Shown here in pieces: positions 6,826 to 13,360 of a stretch of 15,289 bases of DNA (the stretch's first letter is position 1; every line of letters starts with the position of its first letter). The notes beneath the pieces were generated by a model. That model searched no databases, had not been told where the DNA came from, and saw only the letters and a list, made by a program, of their open reading frames with translations. The DNA is from Chloroflexota bacterium (GTDB lineage Bacteria > Chloroflexota > Dehalococcoidia > DSTF01 > JACRBR01). Location of the stretch: the NCBI GenBank assembly GCA_025355835.1, contig JANXYW010000020.1, positions 1 through 15,289 of the forward strand. The letters run 5' to 3'. The position numbers and the translations under genes were made by a program.

Positions 6826-6951
6826 AAAGTCTCCTGTTCGAAACGGATGATGGGAGATGTCTCGCGGAAGCGTAGCGAGGCGCGAGTGCTGGGGCGAGCG
6901 CGGTTAGGTTGTAGGTGATGGGTTTTAGGTTTTGGGGCTCGAGGAGCGAGG

Positions 6952-7782
6952 CTATTCGACCCACGCCGGATATGAGCCGAAGACCTTGAAGAAGTTCGCT
7001 TGCTCCTTCACGGCTGCAAGCGCCTGGGCGACGAGCGGCGTGTCGCGGTGGCCTTCGACGTCGATGAGGAAGATGTAGACGCCGAGGTCGGCGCCCGACG
7101 GCCGCGATTCGATCTTCGTTAGGCTGATGCTGCGATCCGCGAACTCGTGCAGGACGCTGACGAGGGTGCCGGGCCGGTCGTGCGCCACTCCAAAGGCCAG
7201 CGACGTCTTGTCGCTCCCAGTGGGCGCCGCACCTTCGCGTCCAAGCACGACGAAGCGCGTCTTGTTGACGGCGGAGTCTTCGATGCCGCGCTCGAGGATT
7301 TCGGCGCCGTAGATCTCCGCTGCACGCGCGGGGCCGATCGCCGCCGATCGCGGCGTCCGCATCATCACAGCGACCGCCTCCGAGTTCGAGAGCGCGGCTT
7401 CGGTCCGCACCTCGGTGAAGTGCGATTCGAGATAGCGGCGGCACTGCCCGAGCGATTGCGGGTGCGAGTAGATGATGTCGATATCGTTTGCGCCGGCGCC
7501 GGGCTGCACCATAAGACAGTGCTCGATCGCGAGCACGATCTCGCCGCAGATGGCGAGGCCGTCGTCGCGAATCAGCAGATCGACGGTCTCGGTGATCGTG
7601 CCTTGCAGGCTGTTCTCGACCGCGGCGATCGCGCGATCTACGTCGCCCGACTGCACGGCGCGCACGGCGGCGGCGACGGTTGCGCAGGGAACGCGCTCGG
7701 CATCAGGGTAGTAGCGGAGGGCGGCGACTTCGGTGTTTGTGCCGGCGGGGCCGAGGTACGCGACGCGCTGGACGGCGCTCAC
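6952..7782 (-). CDS. pheA: Prephenate dehydratase with C-terminal ACT domain
   Basis: The protein has 276 residues, the usual length for monofunctional prephenate dehydratase. It converts prephenate to phenylpyruvate in phenylalanine synthesis. The catalytic part (1-185) shows AYLGPAGTNTEVA (8-20), AVENSLQGT (54-62) and the active-site NKTRF (173-177). The ACT domain (about 193-270) carries PGTLV (204-208) and ESRPSG (225-230), which form the phenylalanine-binding regulatory site in this family, so feedback inhibition is expected. The GTG start overlaps the TAG stop of the upstream RCK gene by one base and lacks a strong ribosome site, which suggests translational coupling. The chorismate mutase step must be encoded elsewhere. 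Its place behind stress and potassium genes is unusual. Confidence 0.95.
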   Translation of the reverse strand: MSAVQRVAYLGPAGTNTEVAALRYYPDAERVPCATVAAAVRAVQSGDVDRAIAAVENSLQGTITETVDLLIRDDGLAICGEIVLAIEHCLMVQPGAGANDIDIIYSHPQSLGQCRRYLESHFTEVRTEAALSNSEAVAVMMRTPRSAAIGPARAAEIYGAEILERGIEDSAVNKTRFVVLGREGAAPTGSDKTSLAFGVAHDRPGTLVSVLHEFADRSISLTKIESRPSGADLGVYIFLIDVEGHRDTPLVAQALAAVKEQANFFKVFGSYPAWVE

Positions 7783-8486
7783 TAGAAGCTGCGCGCAGTG
7801 GCCGGCGAAAGCAGGGCGTCGCGTAGCTGCTCTTCGCTCTCGTGCAGCGTGACGGCTACGACTTCATCGCCGGCGTGGATCACGGTTTCGGCTGATGGCA
7901 CTTTCGGCTGGCCATCTTCGCCGACGACCAGCACGACCATCGACTGGTACGGCAGCTGGATATTGCGGATGGGTTGGTTGACGACGCGCGAGTCGTCGGG
8001 GATGCGAACCTCTACCAACTCCAGACCGCTGCCCCTGAGCTTTACCAGCACCGACAGGTGGTGCGTCGGCAGTTCCTGCTCGATGTGGGCCATGATCGCC
8101 GACGTGGCGCTGACCGTGATGTCGACCTCGAGCTTACGGAAGAACTGCTCGTTCTTGGGGTCGTTGATGCGGGCGACGGTGCGAGCAACGTTGAAGCGTT
8201 GCTTCGCGACCTGACACGACACCAGGTTGTCCTCGTCATCGCCCGTAACGGCGAGCAGCATGTCGGCGCGGGCGGTGCCGGCTTTCTCGAGGATCGTCGC
8301 CTCGCAGCCGTCGCCGTCGAGCACGATGTCTCCGAGTTCGTCGGCGATCTCCTTCGCCTTCACGGAGTCCTGCTCGATGACGAGCACTTCGTGGTTCGCT
8401 TCGACGAGTTCCTTGGCGAGGTGGAAGCCCACCTTACCACCGCCGACGACGATGATGTACATGCCCTTCTTCGCTTCGATGACCAT
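7782..8486 (-). CDS. TrkA/RCK potassium uptake regulatory protein (RCK_N plus RCK_C)
   Basis: The protein has 234 residues and contains RCK_N with Rossmann loop GGGKVG (15-20) and acidic ribose-binding EQD (38-40). RCK_C with IHAGDEVVAVTL spans the last ~75 residues. Such soluble subunits bind NAD(H)/ATP or c-di-AMP and gate TrkH/KtrB-type K+ transporters at the inner membrane face. The ATG at 8486 lies 1 base after the stop of the neighbouring RCK gene, with GGAGGG inside that gene's end, so the two are tightly coupled. ATG at 8462 (residue 9) is an alternative start. The pair resembles actinobacterial ceoB/ceoC or trkA duplicates. No trkH/ktrB membrane subunit is in the window. Confidence 0.92.
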   Translation of the reverse strand: MVIEAKKGMYIIVVGGGKVGFHLAKELVEANHEVLVIEQDSVKAKEIADELGDIVLDGDGCEATILEKAGTARADMLLAVTGDDEDNLVSCQVAKQRFNVARTVARINDPKNEQFFRKLEVDITVSATSAIMAHIEQELPTHHLSVLVKLRGSGLELVEVRIPDDSRVVNQPIRNIQLPYQSMVVLVVGEDGQPKVPSAETVIHAGDEVVAVTLHESEEQLRDALLSPATARSF

Positions 8487-8487
8487 G

Positions 8488-8943
8488 CTAGAGACCCTCC
8501 TGGCGCATGAACTCGGTGACGAGTTCGTTTGCGGCCTCGTCGGAGGGCGCTTCGATGACGCGCTTGAGGCGCTTCGCTTGCACGCGTGTCGGGTTGATCG
8601 TCCGGAGCCCCATGTTGCGGTACATCTCTTCCCGCAACGGGTCGAAGACGCGGGTGGCGACGATCTTCACGCCGAAGACGTGCTTGGCGATCTGCGCGGC
8701 CATGACGTTGCGGTTGTCGCCGCGGGTCGTGCTGACGAAGGCGTCTGCGTCGCCGAGATGAATCTTTCCAAGCACATCGATATCCATGCCGTTGCCGATG
8801 TGCGTGGTGCCGCGGAAGTCCTCAGGAAGAAACCGAAACGCTGTGGGGTCGTTGTCGAGCACCAGGACTTCGTTGCCCTCGGCACTCAGTTCGGACGCCA
8901 GCGCGGAACCGACGCGTCCACAGCCCATCACCACGATCTTCAT
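8488..8943 (-). CDS. Single-domain TrkA/RCK_N potassium regulatory protein
   Basis: The protein has 151 residues, essentially one RCK_N domain: Rossmann loop GCGRVG (7-12), acidic LDNDP at the end of the second strand, and a GNGMDIDVL block matching the GDG(T/A)D region of TrkA proteins. It lacks RCK_C, so it probably works together with the two-domain RCK protein encoded next to it, as in paired Trk regulators of Actinobacteria and Chloroflexota. The ATG at 8943 has GGGAG about 6 bases upstream. It follows the stress-protein gene by 22 bases. A role in K+ homeostasis is known of the family; the partner transporter is not seen here. Confidence 0.92.
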   Translation of the reverse strand: MKIVVMGCGRVGSALASELSAEGNEVLVLDNDPTAFRFLPEDFRGTTHIGNGMDIDVLGKIHLGDADAFVSTTRGDNRNVMAAQIAKHVFGVKIVATRVFDPLREEMYRNMGLRTINPTRVQAKRLKRVIEAPSDEAANELVTEFMRQEGL

Positions 8944-8965
8944 CTAAGCTCCCACCCCTGGACGC

Positions 8966-9454
8966 CTATGCTCGAACTGGATGCCGCCACAGCCATACGT
9001 TGCATGGCGCGGCCTTCACGACGTACTGAGTCAACCGCCCCATCTGGTACTCGCCCAGCGGCGCTTTGTGTTCCGCGCCCATGAGGATCAGGTCGACACC
9101 GCGCTCCATCGCCTCATCGACGATGGCGTGGCCCGCCTCGCGCGCCTGCAGCAGCTCGCCTTCGATCTTGAAGTCCGCTTCATTGGCGACGCGCTCGGCG
9201 TGAATGAGCACCTCTTCACCATTCGTTGCTTCTTCAGAAAGCTCGGCGTCGAGCGGCAACGACCGCTTCACTTCGATGACGTGGACGGCGTACACCTTGC
9301 CCTTGTTCTTCTTCGCGATGGAGCAGGCCAGCGTGACCGCATCCATGCTGGCGGGGGAGCCGTCTACCGGGACAAGGATGGAACGGACGCCGGACAAGGG
9401 GTCGGTAGCAGCCAAAGTGTCGTGATACTCCACGCCCGCACCGGCGGGCGTCAT
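8966..9454 (-). CDS. Universal stress protein (UspA) family protein
   Basis: The protein has 162 residues. It begins, after a ~23-residue leader, with SILVPVDGSPASMDAV, the first strand and ATP-loop aspartate (31) of Usp proteins, and ends with MGAEHKAPLGEYQMGRLTQYVVKAAPCNVW, here seen as the last strand and helix. ATP-binding members have G-2X-G-9X-G(S/T). Here the second glycine is replaced by histidine (GAEH) and the last step is GRLT, so ATP binding is uncertain. It is cytoplasmic and linked in many bacteria with stress or ion-transport control. It is the first gene of the run usp-RCK-RCK-pheA, behind a good sigma-70 promoter. The ribosome site before the ATG at 9454 is weak. Confidence 0.9.
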   Translation of the reverse strand: MTPAGAGVEYHDTLAATDPLSGVRSILVPVDGSPASMDAVTLACSIAKKNKGKVYAVHVIEVKRSLPLDAELSEEATNGEEVLIHAERVANEADFKIEGELLQAREAGHAIVDEAMERGVDLILMGAEHKAPLGEYQMGRLTQYVVKAAPCNVWLWRHPVRA

Positions 9455-9471
9455 GCTCAGGGCGTCCCGCC

Positions 9472-9500
9472 ATTATAGGAACGCGCCGATGCACCGGCAA
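9472..9500 (-). promoter_or_regulatory. Sigma-70 promoter of the usp-RCK-RCK-pheA run
   Basis: On the minus strand TTGCCG (9500-9495), a 17-base spacer and a perfect TATAAT (9477-9472) are present. Transcription should begin near 9465, giving a leader of about 11 bases before the ATG at 9454. Confidence 0.7.
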
Positions 9501-9613
9501 TGCGCCGGAGCCCAAATACCGGCCGATCCCTTGACGAGCGTATCCGGGCCTGCAGCATTGGCCCTCCACTGCCGATAATTCTAAGGGAGTTTCGCGCTCC
9601 CAAAGGGGAGCCT

Positions 9614-10000
9614 GTGTCCACACAGCCTTGCCAGCACGACCGATCGTATATGCAGTCTCGCCTGCAGGAGGAGATCGCGCGCGCGAAGCGCTACAACACC
9701 CCGTTCACGATCCTGCAGTTCGAAGCGATCCGCCCGGACGGGCTACCTATGCACCAGAAGATGAAGTACGCGCTGGCCGTGGCCCTAGCCTCGGTGCGGA
9801 CATCGGATGTCGTCGCATTGGCCTTTGAAGACACGATCGTTGCACTGCTGGTTCAGACGGATATCGCCAGCGCCAAGGACGCGTTGCACCGCATTCGCAA
9901 CCGCTTCGCGCGGCAGGGCGGCACATGGCGCATGTCGGTGTACGTGTTCCCAGACGATTCGGACTTGATCGAGGCGCTGCCGGTGCTGACGGCGGCGTAA
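9614..10000 (+). CDS. Small protein resembling a degenerate GGDEF domain
   Basis: The protein has 128 residues from a GTG at 9614, chosen because GGGGAG lies 3-8 bases upstream; the frame is open further upstream but shows nothing family-like. RLQEEIARAKRYNTPFTILQ (16-35) matches the opening of GGDEF domains (L..EI.RA.RY..P.). VRTSDVVALAFEDTIVALL (61-79) matches their R.SD...R.GGDEFAVLL region, but the signature is FEDTI instead of GGDEF. The following helix (SAKDALHRIRNRF) also fits. The domain is shorter than the usual ~160 residues and lacks catalytic residues, so it cannot be an active diguanylate cyclase. It may bind a ligand or be a relict. It is divergent from the stress gene. Fold call is inference from pattern only. 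Confidence 0.6.
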   Translation: MSTQPCQHDRSYMQSRLQEEIARAKRYNTPFTILQFEAIRPDGLPMHQKMKYALAVALASVRTSDVVALAFEDTIVALLVQTDIASAKDALHRIRNRFARQGGTWRMSVYVFPDDSDLIEALPVLTAA

Positions 10001-10174
10001 GGCTGCCCGTGCGATCGAACTCCGCTCACGGCGACAACTTCTTCACGACGCAGCGGTTTCTTCCTGTAGGCGCGATCGGACTTCGTCCGATGTGCAGGCG
10101 GGGCGCCAAAGCTCCATCGACGGGGCAGTGCAACTTCACGCCTTGCTGCAGGCGACAAGGATCGCCGTTCCGTG
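10001..10174. other. Convergent intergenic region with a hairpin
   Basis: This lies between the stops of the GGDEF-like gene and cysS. It holds a 7-base-arm hairpin (ATCGGAC-TTC-GTCCGAT, 10075-10091) that could end transcripts from either side, but no T-tract follows in either direction. No gene is seen. Confidence 0.5.
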
Positions 10175-11551
10175 TCAGGCGGGCTTCCAGGTGGTGCCCT
10201 GGGGGCCGTCTTCGAGCGTCACGTGAAGCTCGGCGAGGCCGTCTCGCACACGGTCGGCGAGCTGCCACTGCTTCGCGGCGCGCAACTCGGTGCGGATCTG
10301 GATTAACAGATCGATAAAGGGCGCCGCCTCGATCGATTGCTCGGCGTGCGCGAGGCGGAGGCCGAGAACGTCGGCGAGTTCGACCAGCAGTACCTGCGCC
10401 GTGGCTACGCCGTGCCCCTCGTCGCGCGCACGGTTCAGCTCCTTCGCCAGATCGAAGAGTACGGCGAGCGCCTGCGGCGTGTTGATGTCGTCGTCCATCG
10501 CGGCGATGAAGCGATCGCGGAAGGAGTCGAGGTCGATGCCGCCGTCGCCATCGCCGCCGGGCGCGCGGGCAGCGGTGCGGAGGCGTTCGGCGCCAGCCTT
10601 CGCGGCATCGAGCGTGTCTTCGCTGAACGTCAGCGGCTTGCGGTAGTGCGACGTGAGCACCCACAGCCGAAGTCCGTCGCCGCCGACTTTCTTCAGACCA
10701 TCGCGGATGGTGATGAAGTTGCCGAGCGACTTGCTCATCTTCTCTTCGCCCATTTTGACCCAGGCGTTGTGGAGCCAGAAGCGAACGAACGGAGCAGCGC
10801 CGGTAAACGCCTCGGTCTGAGCGATCTCGTTCTCGTGGTGTGGGAAGACCAGATCTTCGCCGCCCCCGTGAATATCGATCTGCTCACCGAGATACTTCAG
10901 CGACATGGCGGAACATTCGATGTGCCAGCCGGGGCGGCCTTTGCCCCACGGGCTGTCCCACGATGGCTCGCCGGCCTTCGCGCCCTTCCAGAGAGCGAAG
11001 TCAGCGGCGTTTTCCTTCTGCTCACCCGATTCAACGCGAGCGCCAGCGAGCAGCGAGTCTTGTGTGCGGTGCGAGAGCTTGCCGTAGTCGGACTTCGCGC
11101 CGACACGGTAGTAGACGTCCGACCACTCGCTCTGCTGCGACGCAGCCGGGTACGCGTAGCCGCGTTCGATCAGGCGCTCGATGATCTCGATCATTTCTGG
11201 CACTTCGCGCGTGGCGCGCGGGTAGACATCGGCATCAAGCACGTTGAGGTCGTGCATATCGTCCATGTACAGGCCGATGAAGCGCTCGACCAGTTCGTCC
11301 GTCGTGATCTTCAGGCGGTTCGCGCGCTCGATGATGCGATCGTCAATGTCGGTGAAGTTCTGGACGTGCTTCACCTTGTGGCCGCGCCAGGTGAGATAGC
11401 GCTTCACCACGTCAAAGACGATGTAGCTCATGGCGTGGCCGATGTGCGACTCGTCGTACGGCGTGATGCCGCAGACGTACATCGATACGACATCGCCGGA
11501 CGGCTCGAACGGCTCAAGCTGGCGTGAGAGGGTGTTCGTGAACCGGATCAA
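10175..11551 (-). CDS. cysS: Cysteinyl-tRNA synthetase
   Basis: The protein has 458 residues, full length for the family. It charges tRNA-Cys with cysteine in the cytoplasm. The class I signatures are SHIGHA (35-40, HIGH motif) and KMSKS (271-275). The zinc ligands that read cysteine are C27, C213, H238 and E242, in the expected positions. GWHIECSAMS and HGGGEDLVFPHHENE are hallmark blocks. The start is TTG at 11551: the sequence MIRFTNTLSR is a typical CysS opening and GGGAGG lies about 10 bases upstream. The start overlaps the cysE stop by 4 bases (TTGA), so translation is probably coupled. cysE-cysS pairing is common in bacteria. Confidence 0.98.
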   Translation of the reverse strand: MIRFTNTLSRQLEPFEPSGDVVSMYVCGITPYDESHIGHAMSYIVFDVVKRYLTWRGHKVKHVQNFTDIDDRIIERANRLKITTDELVERFIGLYMDDMHDLNVLDADVYPRATREVPEMIEIIERLIERGYAYPAASQQSEWSDVYYRVGAKSDYGKLSHRTQDSLLAGARVESGEQKENAADFALWKGAKAGEPSWDSPWGKGRPGWHIECSAMSLKYLGEQIDIHGGGEDLVFPHHENEIAQTEAFTGAAPFVRFWLHNAWVKMGEEKMSKSLGNFITIRDGLKKVGGDGLRLWVLTSHYRKPLTFSEDTLDAAKAGAERLRTAARAPGGDGDGGIDLDSFRDRFIAAMDDDINTPQALAVLFDLAKELNRARDEGHGVATAQVLLVELADVLGLRLAHAEQSIEAAPFIDLLIQIRTELRAAKQWQLADRVRDGLAELHVTLEDGPQGTTWKPA

Positions 11552-12327
11552 CCGCCGATCGCCTCCCGATTAGGGGGTGATGGCGGCGGAATCACGTCGG
11601 GGTTGTCGGACGCATCGTCGCGGCGGCGATGCAGATGTACCGGTTCGTTGCCGTCGGGCTCGCCCGCAGCGATCTTCGCGCCGAAGTTCTCGAGTTGATC
11701 CTGCAGCGTGCGGATGCGGCGGTCGAGGCGCTCGATGTGGCGCTCCAGCGCGTCGATGCGATCCCACTCGGGATCGGGCAGCTTCGTGATCGTGTCGCTG
11801 CCGGGATCGTGGTACGAAACGACGTGGCCCGGCACGCCGACGACCGTCGCGTTGTCCGGAACATTCGTGACGACGACGGAGCCGGCACCGATGCGCGCGT
11901 TGTCGCCGATCTCGACGGCGCCGATGAGCTTCGCGCCAGCGCCAACGGTGACGCGATTGCGGAGCGTCGGGTGGCGCTTCGAGCGGTGCATGCTGGTGCC
12001 GCCTAGCGTCACGCCCTGCATGATGTTGCAGTCGTCGCCGATCTCCGCCGTCTCGCCGATGACGACGCCCATGCCGTGATCGATGAAGAGGCCCTGGCCG
12101 ATTTTCGCGCCCGGGTGAATCTCGATGCCCGTCGCAAAGCGGCTGAAATTCGAGATGATACGCGGCAGCACCGGTACGCCGCGGCTATGGAGGGCGTGCG
12201 CCACGCGATGCAACTCGCGGGCGTGGAATCCCGGATAGGCAAGCACGACCTCGGCCGCGCTACGTGCCGCAGGGTCGCGCTGACGAATCGCGTCGATATC
12301 GCGCTTGATGGACTTGAGTATGGACAT
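11548..12327 (-). CDS. cysE: Serine O-acetyltransferase with extended coiled-coil C-terminus
   Basis: The enzyme acetylates serine from acetyl-CoA, the first step of cysteine synthesis. The N-terminal helical part (1-60) is short, as in the EpsC/CysE forms of Gram-positive bacteria. The left-handed beta-helix (about 68-172) shows hexapeptide repeats, HPGAKIGQG, the catalytic-site FIDHGMGVVIGE (81-92) and GVTLGGT (105-111). From residue 186 an Arg/Glu/Leu heptad-like helix (to about 216) and a polar, proline-rich tail make the protein longer (259) than the usual ~190-230. The ATG at 12327 has AGGAGG 11-16 bases upstream, but that site lies in a small hairpin. The stop overlaps the cysS start. 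Confidence 0.95.
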   Translation of the reverse strand: MSILKSIKRDIDAIRQRDPAARSAAEVVLAYPGFHARELHRVAHALHSRGVPVLPRIISNFSRFATGIEIHPGAKIGQGLFIDHGMGVVIGETAEIGDDCNIMQGVTLGGTSMHRSKRHPTLRNRVTVGAGAKLIGAVEIGDNARIGAGSVVVTNVPDNATVVGVPGHVVSYHDPGSDTITKLPDPEWDRIDALERHIERLDRRIRTLQDQLENFGAKIAAGEPDGNEPVHLHRRRDDASDNPDVIPPPSPPNREAIGG

Positions 12328-12535
12328 GAGGACGATGTCCTCCTCTTTCTACTCCGGGTCGTTTGTCGGCCGAACTTCGGGGCTCCGCTAGGCGGAAGGC
12401 CCCTCGGGACACGCACAGAGCGCTCCTGTTGATGGGAGAACCGCTGTTTGACCGGGGAAAGATGACATCGCCACCACACGCTCCAGGCCCTCGGCCGACC
12501 GAATCTGGCCGCAGAGGGCGGATGAAACTCGCCGT
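12328..12535 (-). promoter_or_regulatory. Structured leader upstream of cysE-cysS
   Basis: The 208-base gap after ispF has nested inverted repeats on the minus strand. GTCGGCCGA (12499-12491) can pair with TCGGCCGAC (12373-12365). Inside is a strong hairpin with 5+5-base arms GGGGC-TCCGC / GCGGA-GCCCC (12403-12379, 2-base bulge). Next to the start codon GAGGAC-ATC-GTCCTC (12342-12328) covers part of the AGGAGG ribosome site. I looked for the T-box sequence and SAM-riboswitch core and did not find them. Control of cysE translation or attenuation is inference. Confidence 0.4.
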
Positions 12536-13003
12536 TTACTCTAGCAACACGACTACGAGCGCGGCAATGCCCTCGCCACGGCCTGTAAAGCCAAGCCCGT
12601 CCGACGTCGTGGCTTTGATGCTGACGACGCCCAGATCCACGTTCAGCAGCGCCGCAACTGCTTCGCGCATCGCGCCGATATGCGGTGCGAGCTTCGGCTC
12701 CTGCGCGACGACCGTGGCGTCAAGGCTCGTCAGGCGATGGCCAGCGGCGCGCACACGCTCGTACGCCTTGCGCAGGAGGTCGCGGCTGTCCGCGTTCGCC
12801 CACTGGGGGTCGGAGGATGGGAACATGCCCCCGATGTCGCCGAGCGCGGCCGCGCCGAGCAGCGCGTCGATGATGGCGTGAAGCAGCGCATCCGCATCGG
12901 AGTGGCCGGCGAGGCCGCGTGCATACGGAATCGCGACGCCGCCGAGCATGAGGGGGCGGCCGTCCGCAAACGCGTGACTATCGATGCCCTGGCCGATGCG
13001 CAT
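12536..13003 (-). CDS. ispF: 2-C-methyl-D-erythritol 2,4-cyclodiphosphate synthase
   Basis: The protein has 155 residues, the standard length. It makes 2-C-methyl-D-erythritol 2,4-cyclodiphosphate in the MEP isoprenoid pathway and acts as a cytoplasmic trimer. The metal ligands are D8 and H10 (GIDSHAF) and H42 (ADALLHAI). The conserved SDADALLHA, GDIGGMFP and KATTSDGLGFTGRGEGIAA blocks are all intact. No ribosome site precedes the ATG at 13003, but a TATGAT box ends 5 bases upstream, which points to a leaderless message. It lies upstream of cysE-cysS in the same direction, an order also seen as ispD/ispF-cysS in other bacteria; ispD is not present here. Confidence 0.97.
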   Translation of the reverse strand: MRIGQGIDSHAFADGRPLMLGGVAIPYARGLAGHSDADALLHAIIDALLGAAALGDIGGMFPSSDPQWANADSRDLLRKAYERVRAAGHRLTSLDATVVAQEPKLAPHIGAMREAVAALLNVDLGVVSIKATTSDGLGFTGRGEGIAALVVVLLE

Positions 13004-13008
13004 GGCGG

Positions 13009-13014
13009 ATCATA
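13009..13014 (-). promoter_or_regulatory. Possible -10 box for a leaderless ispF transcript
   Basis: The minus strand reads TATGAT, ending 5 bases before the ATG. The -35 is not recognisable. The same TATGAT recurs ahead of the LCP gene and the DUF998 gene. Confidence 0.4.
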
Positions 13015-13111
13015 GCGGGGCCGCACGGGGGATGGAACCACAAAGGCACAGAGACTTTTGTGGTGGCGGTTCGGGGATGGTGGCTGTAGAGCGGCATCAA
13101 CCGGCGCGCAA

Positions 13112-13163
13112 CCTCACCCCGACCCTCTCCGCCTCGCCACGGCGAGCAGGCCGGCGGAGAGGG
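13112..13163. repeat. CCCTCTCCGCC hairpin repeat, copy 2
   Basis: It starts CCTCACCCCGACCCTCTCCG and closes with GGCGGAGAGGG (13153-13163); CCCTCTCCGCC is at 13123-13133. An inner hairpin CTCGCC-AC-GGCGAG fills the loop. It is the inverted, longer relative of the copy at 2400-2434. Confidence 0.75.
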
Positions 13164-13175
13164 AGAGCGTCGGCG

Positions 13176-13247
13176 GAGCCGCCGGGCGATGTACTTGCCC
13201 GTGTAGCTGAAGGCGCCGGTAACGACGTGCAACTCAGGTTCGGGCAT
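13176..13247 (-). pseudogene. 5' remnant of an NAD(P)-binding NmrA/SDR-like gene
   Basis: From an ATG at 13247 the minus strand encodes MPEPELHVVTGAFSYTGKYI followed by ARRL. This is the first strand, glycine-rich loop (TGAFSYTG) and first helix of an extended SDR or NmrA-like Rossmann protein. After about 24 codons the similarity stops where the hairpin repeat's border begins; the frame goes on as RRRSPSPP, which is repeat translation. An AAGG lies 12-15 bases before the ATG. Nothing like the rest of such a gene is found downstream, so the remainder was probably lost by deletion or recombination at the repeat. Family is inferred from about 20 residues only. Confidence 0.5.
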
Positions 13248-13343
13248 GCTCGATGGTACCTTCGCGTGAGCGGTCGCGCGCCACCAATCGCATTGATTCA
13301 TTCCGTGACGGCATAGAAACAACGGGCCGCGTCGGCCGTCGGG

Positions 13344-13349
13344 TATGAT
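13344..13349 (+). promoter_or_regulatory. Possible -10 box of the LCP gene
   Basis: TATGAT lies 11 bases before the ATG at 13361, so the transcript would have a leader of only a few bases. No good -35 is seen. Confidence 0.4.
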
Positions 13350-13360
13350 CACCGCAGGTC

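Larger units (their letters stand above)
13004..13360. other. Intergenic region with hairpin repeat and gene remnant
   Basis: This 357-base divergent gap between ispF and the LCP gene holds the possible -10 boxes of both, a hairpin repeat (13112-13163) and the 5' remnant of a Rossmann-fold gene on the minus strand (13176-13247). Near 13037 is an ACCACAAAGGCACAGAG tract of a type common between genes in environmental genomes. Confidence 0.6.

Noticed and set aside
12328..12535. Cysteine T-box riboswitch
   Set aside because: No AGGGUGGNACCGCG-like antiterminator sequence and no specifier-loop arrangement could be found on the minus strand.
12978..13352. 124-codon minus-strand frame as a real gene
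   Set aside because: Only about 24 internal codons look like protein (Rossmann start); the rest translates a hairpin repeat and non-coding DNA. It is described as a remnant.
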